Assembly: GCA_046294625.1 (NCBI GenBank)
Contig: JBKBKN010000030.1
Location: forward strand, 1-31,901
Origin: JBKBKN01 sp046294625
GTDB lineage: Bacteria > Bacteroidota > Bacteroidia > M30B66
Reading direction: 5' to 3'
Length of the DNA: 31,901 nt
Shown: piece by piece, positions 31,121-31,901 of the stretch
Numbering within the stretch: position 1 is the first letter of the stretch
How the letters are laid out: the number at the start of each line of letters is the position of its first letter
Program-made: the position numbers and the translations under genes
The notes under the pieces: generated by a model
Database searches by the model: none
What the model saw: the letters and a program-made list of their open reading frames with translations, nothing else
Told to the model about the DNA's origin: nothing

Positions 31121-31723
31121 ATGATGCAACAAGCCGACTTCGCAAAATACCCTGATGGATTGATTCCAACTATTATTCAGGATGCAGAAAGCAACAAGGT
31201 GCTTATGCTTGGCTTCATGAATGCAGAAGCACTCGAAAAAACCCGGAAAGATGGAAAAGTTACCTTCTTTAGCCGCTCCAAGCAACGATTGTGGATCAAG
31301 GGTGAAACCACCGGCCATTTTCTTTATGTGAAAGATATGATGCTTGATTGCGATCAAGATACGATTTTGATCAAAGCCGTTCCTGCCGGTCCTGTTTGCC
31401 ATACCGGTGCAGATACTTGTTTTGATGAAACCAATCAAAACGATGACTTCATCCAACACCTGGAGCAGGTCATTGCCCAACGAGCTAAAGGAGATCAGCC
31501 GGAGTCTTACACATACAAGTTACTCACAGGCGATGTGTCAAGAATAGCACAGAAAGTAGGGGAGGAAGGTCTGGAAGTAGCACTCGAAGCAATGAAAACA
31601 GATCAACCTAAGCTGATTGACGAAGCTGCAGATTTAATCTATCATTTATTAGTGCTTCTTCATCGACATGGAAAATCGTACAACGATGTCATCCAAAAGT
31701 TGAAAGAGCGGCATAAAGTCTAA
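31121..31723 (+). CDS. hisIE: Bifunctional PRA-CH / PR-ATP pyrophosphatase
   Basis: 200 residues, a fusion of HisI (1-~108) and HisE (~112-200), which carry out steps 3 and 2 of histidine synthesis. The HisI part shows LMLGFMNAEAL, FFSRSKQRLWIKGETTGH, and the metal ligands in MLDCDQDTILIK (Cys77) and GPVCHTGADTC (Cys93, Cys100). The HisE part shows KVGEEGLEVALEA and DEAADLIYHLLVLL, the acidic residues that hold Mg. It lies 32 nt after hisF and ends the visible operon; hisG, hisD, hisC and hisB are not in the window. Confidence 0.96.
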   Translation: MMQQADFAKYPDGLIPTIIQDAESNKVLMLGFMNAEALEKTRKDGKVTFFSRSKQRLWIKGETTGHFLYVKDMMLDCDQDTILIKAVPAGPVCHTGADTCFDETNQNDDFIQHLEQVIAQRAKGDQPESYTYKLLTGDVSRIAQKVGEEGLEVALEAMKTDQPKLIDEAADLIYHLLVLLHRHGKSYNDVIQKLKERHKV

Positions 31724-31729
31724 TATTTG

Positions 31730-31776
31730 GTCTGCTTTAATATTGAATAAATTAGATGAGTTAGAATAAAGCAGAC
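31730..31776. repeat. 10-bp inverted repeat downstream of hisIE
   Basis: GTCTGCTTTA (31730-31739) and its exact reverse complement TAAAGCAGAC (31767-31776) are separated by 27 nt, starting 7 nt after the hisIE stop. It may act as an operon-end hairpin, but it lacks a following T run, so it is listed as a repeat and not a terminator. Confidence 0.5.
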
Positions 31777-31782
31777 AGCAGG

Positions 31783-31790
31783 TATATTTG
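31783..31790 (+). promoter_or_regulatory. Possible -7 element (TATATTTG) near the window end
   Basis: TATATTTG matches TAnnTTTG exactly. There is no clear -33 TTG (only TTAG at 31761-31764, 18 nt upstream). If real, it would drive the gene that may start at 31856. Confidence 0.35.
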
Positions 31791-31855
31791 ACTTAATTAT
31801 TCTTAACATTCATTCAACATCATTTGCAGGTTCTTGTTATACATTTACTTTAGAT

Positions 31856-31901
31856 ATGAAAATAAGGTTTGAATGTAAACATTTAGAGGAACTCTCCGAA
31901 G
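31856..31901 (+). CDS. Possible start of a further gene, truncated by window edge
   Basis: ATG at 31856 opens a frame to the end of the window (MKIRFECKHLEELSE, 15 residues). It follows a possible promoter and comes after the end of the his operon, so a new transcription unit is reasonable. There is too little sequence for a family call. Confidence 0.35.
   Translation, partial: MKIRFECKHLEELSE

Noticed and set aside
1..31901. tRNA, rRNA, CRISPR array, transposase or phage genes
   Set aside because: Looked for by eye on both strands; nothing found. Small structured RNAs without clear stems could be missed without a covariance search.

Overview
The window looks like chromosomal DNA of a Bacteroidota bacterium (I cannot resolve the class). 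The evidence is the gene content and order: parA-parB-DUF5683-dapB-lepB, a DUF5686 protein, S1 protein with six repeats, hisH-hisA-hisF-hisIE, and Rcp1-like regulators. The promoters agree: several genes are preceded by the Bacteroidota pattern TTG - 19 nt - TAnnTTTG (clearest at 5224-5254 and 26923-26952). GC is low to moderate. I see no tRNA, rRNA, CRISPR array, insertion sequence or phage gene.

Layout. 1-4533: the 3' end of a DUF5686 gene, a decayed MFS transporter, a secreted protein of unknown function on the minus strand, and a helix-turn-helix protein. 4625-9139: a small haem-b-like membrane protein, then a glycogen pair, maltokinase (mak) overlapping branching enzyme (glgB), whose C-terminus is a 75-residue Lys/Ala/Thr tail. 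9243-12037: a strong hairpin terminator, a decayed SulP anion transporter, a small lipoprotein and a frameshifted DUF2200 gene. 12139-12591: a small coiled-coil protein with a GreA/GreB-like C-terminus. 12695-17457 (minus): a three-gene type I secretion-like operon (ABC membrane protein, HlyD-type adaptor, TolC-type outer-membrane protein). 17806-22695: the segregation and housekeeping cluster parA-parB-DUF5683-dapB-lepB. 22748-26894: four consecutive two-component genes (kinase, receiver, receiver-PAS-kinase, receiver). 27029-28951: rpsA with a structured leader and a strong terminator. 29037-31723: the second half of histidine biosynthesis in tight overlap. A further gene may start at 31856 and run off the end.

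How the genes work together: mak and glgB feed glucosyl units into glycogen (GlgE-type route, but treS and glgE are not here). The ABC/HlyD/TolC genes would form one envelope-spanning machine. HisH and HisF form IGP synthase, with HisIE and HisA acting just upstream in the pathway. The two-component genes probably form a local phosphorelay.

The most interesting points are: (1) the ABC protein has the full six-helix plus nucleotide-binding-domain architecture, but every ATP motif is eroded, in an otherwise intact operon; (2) three genes in the first 12 kb carry nine lesions (MFS, SulP, DUF2200), while none was seen in the rest; (3) the histone-H1-like tail on GlgB; (4) two hairpins in the rpsA leader; (5) the four-gene two-component cluster.
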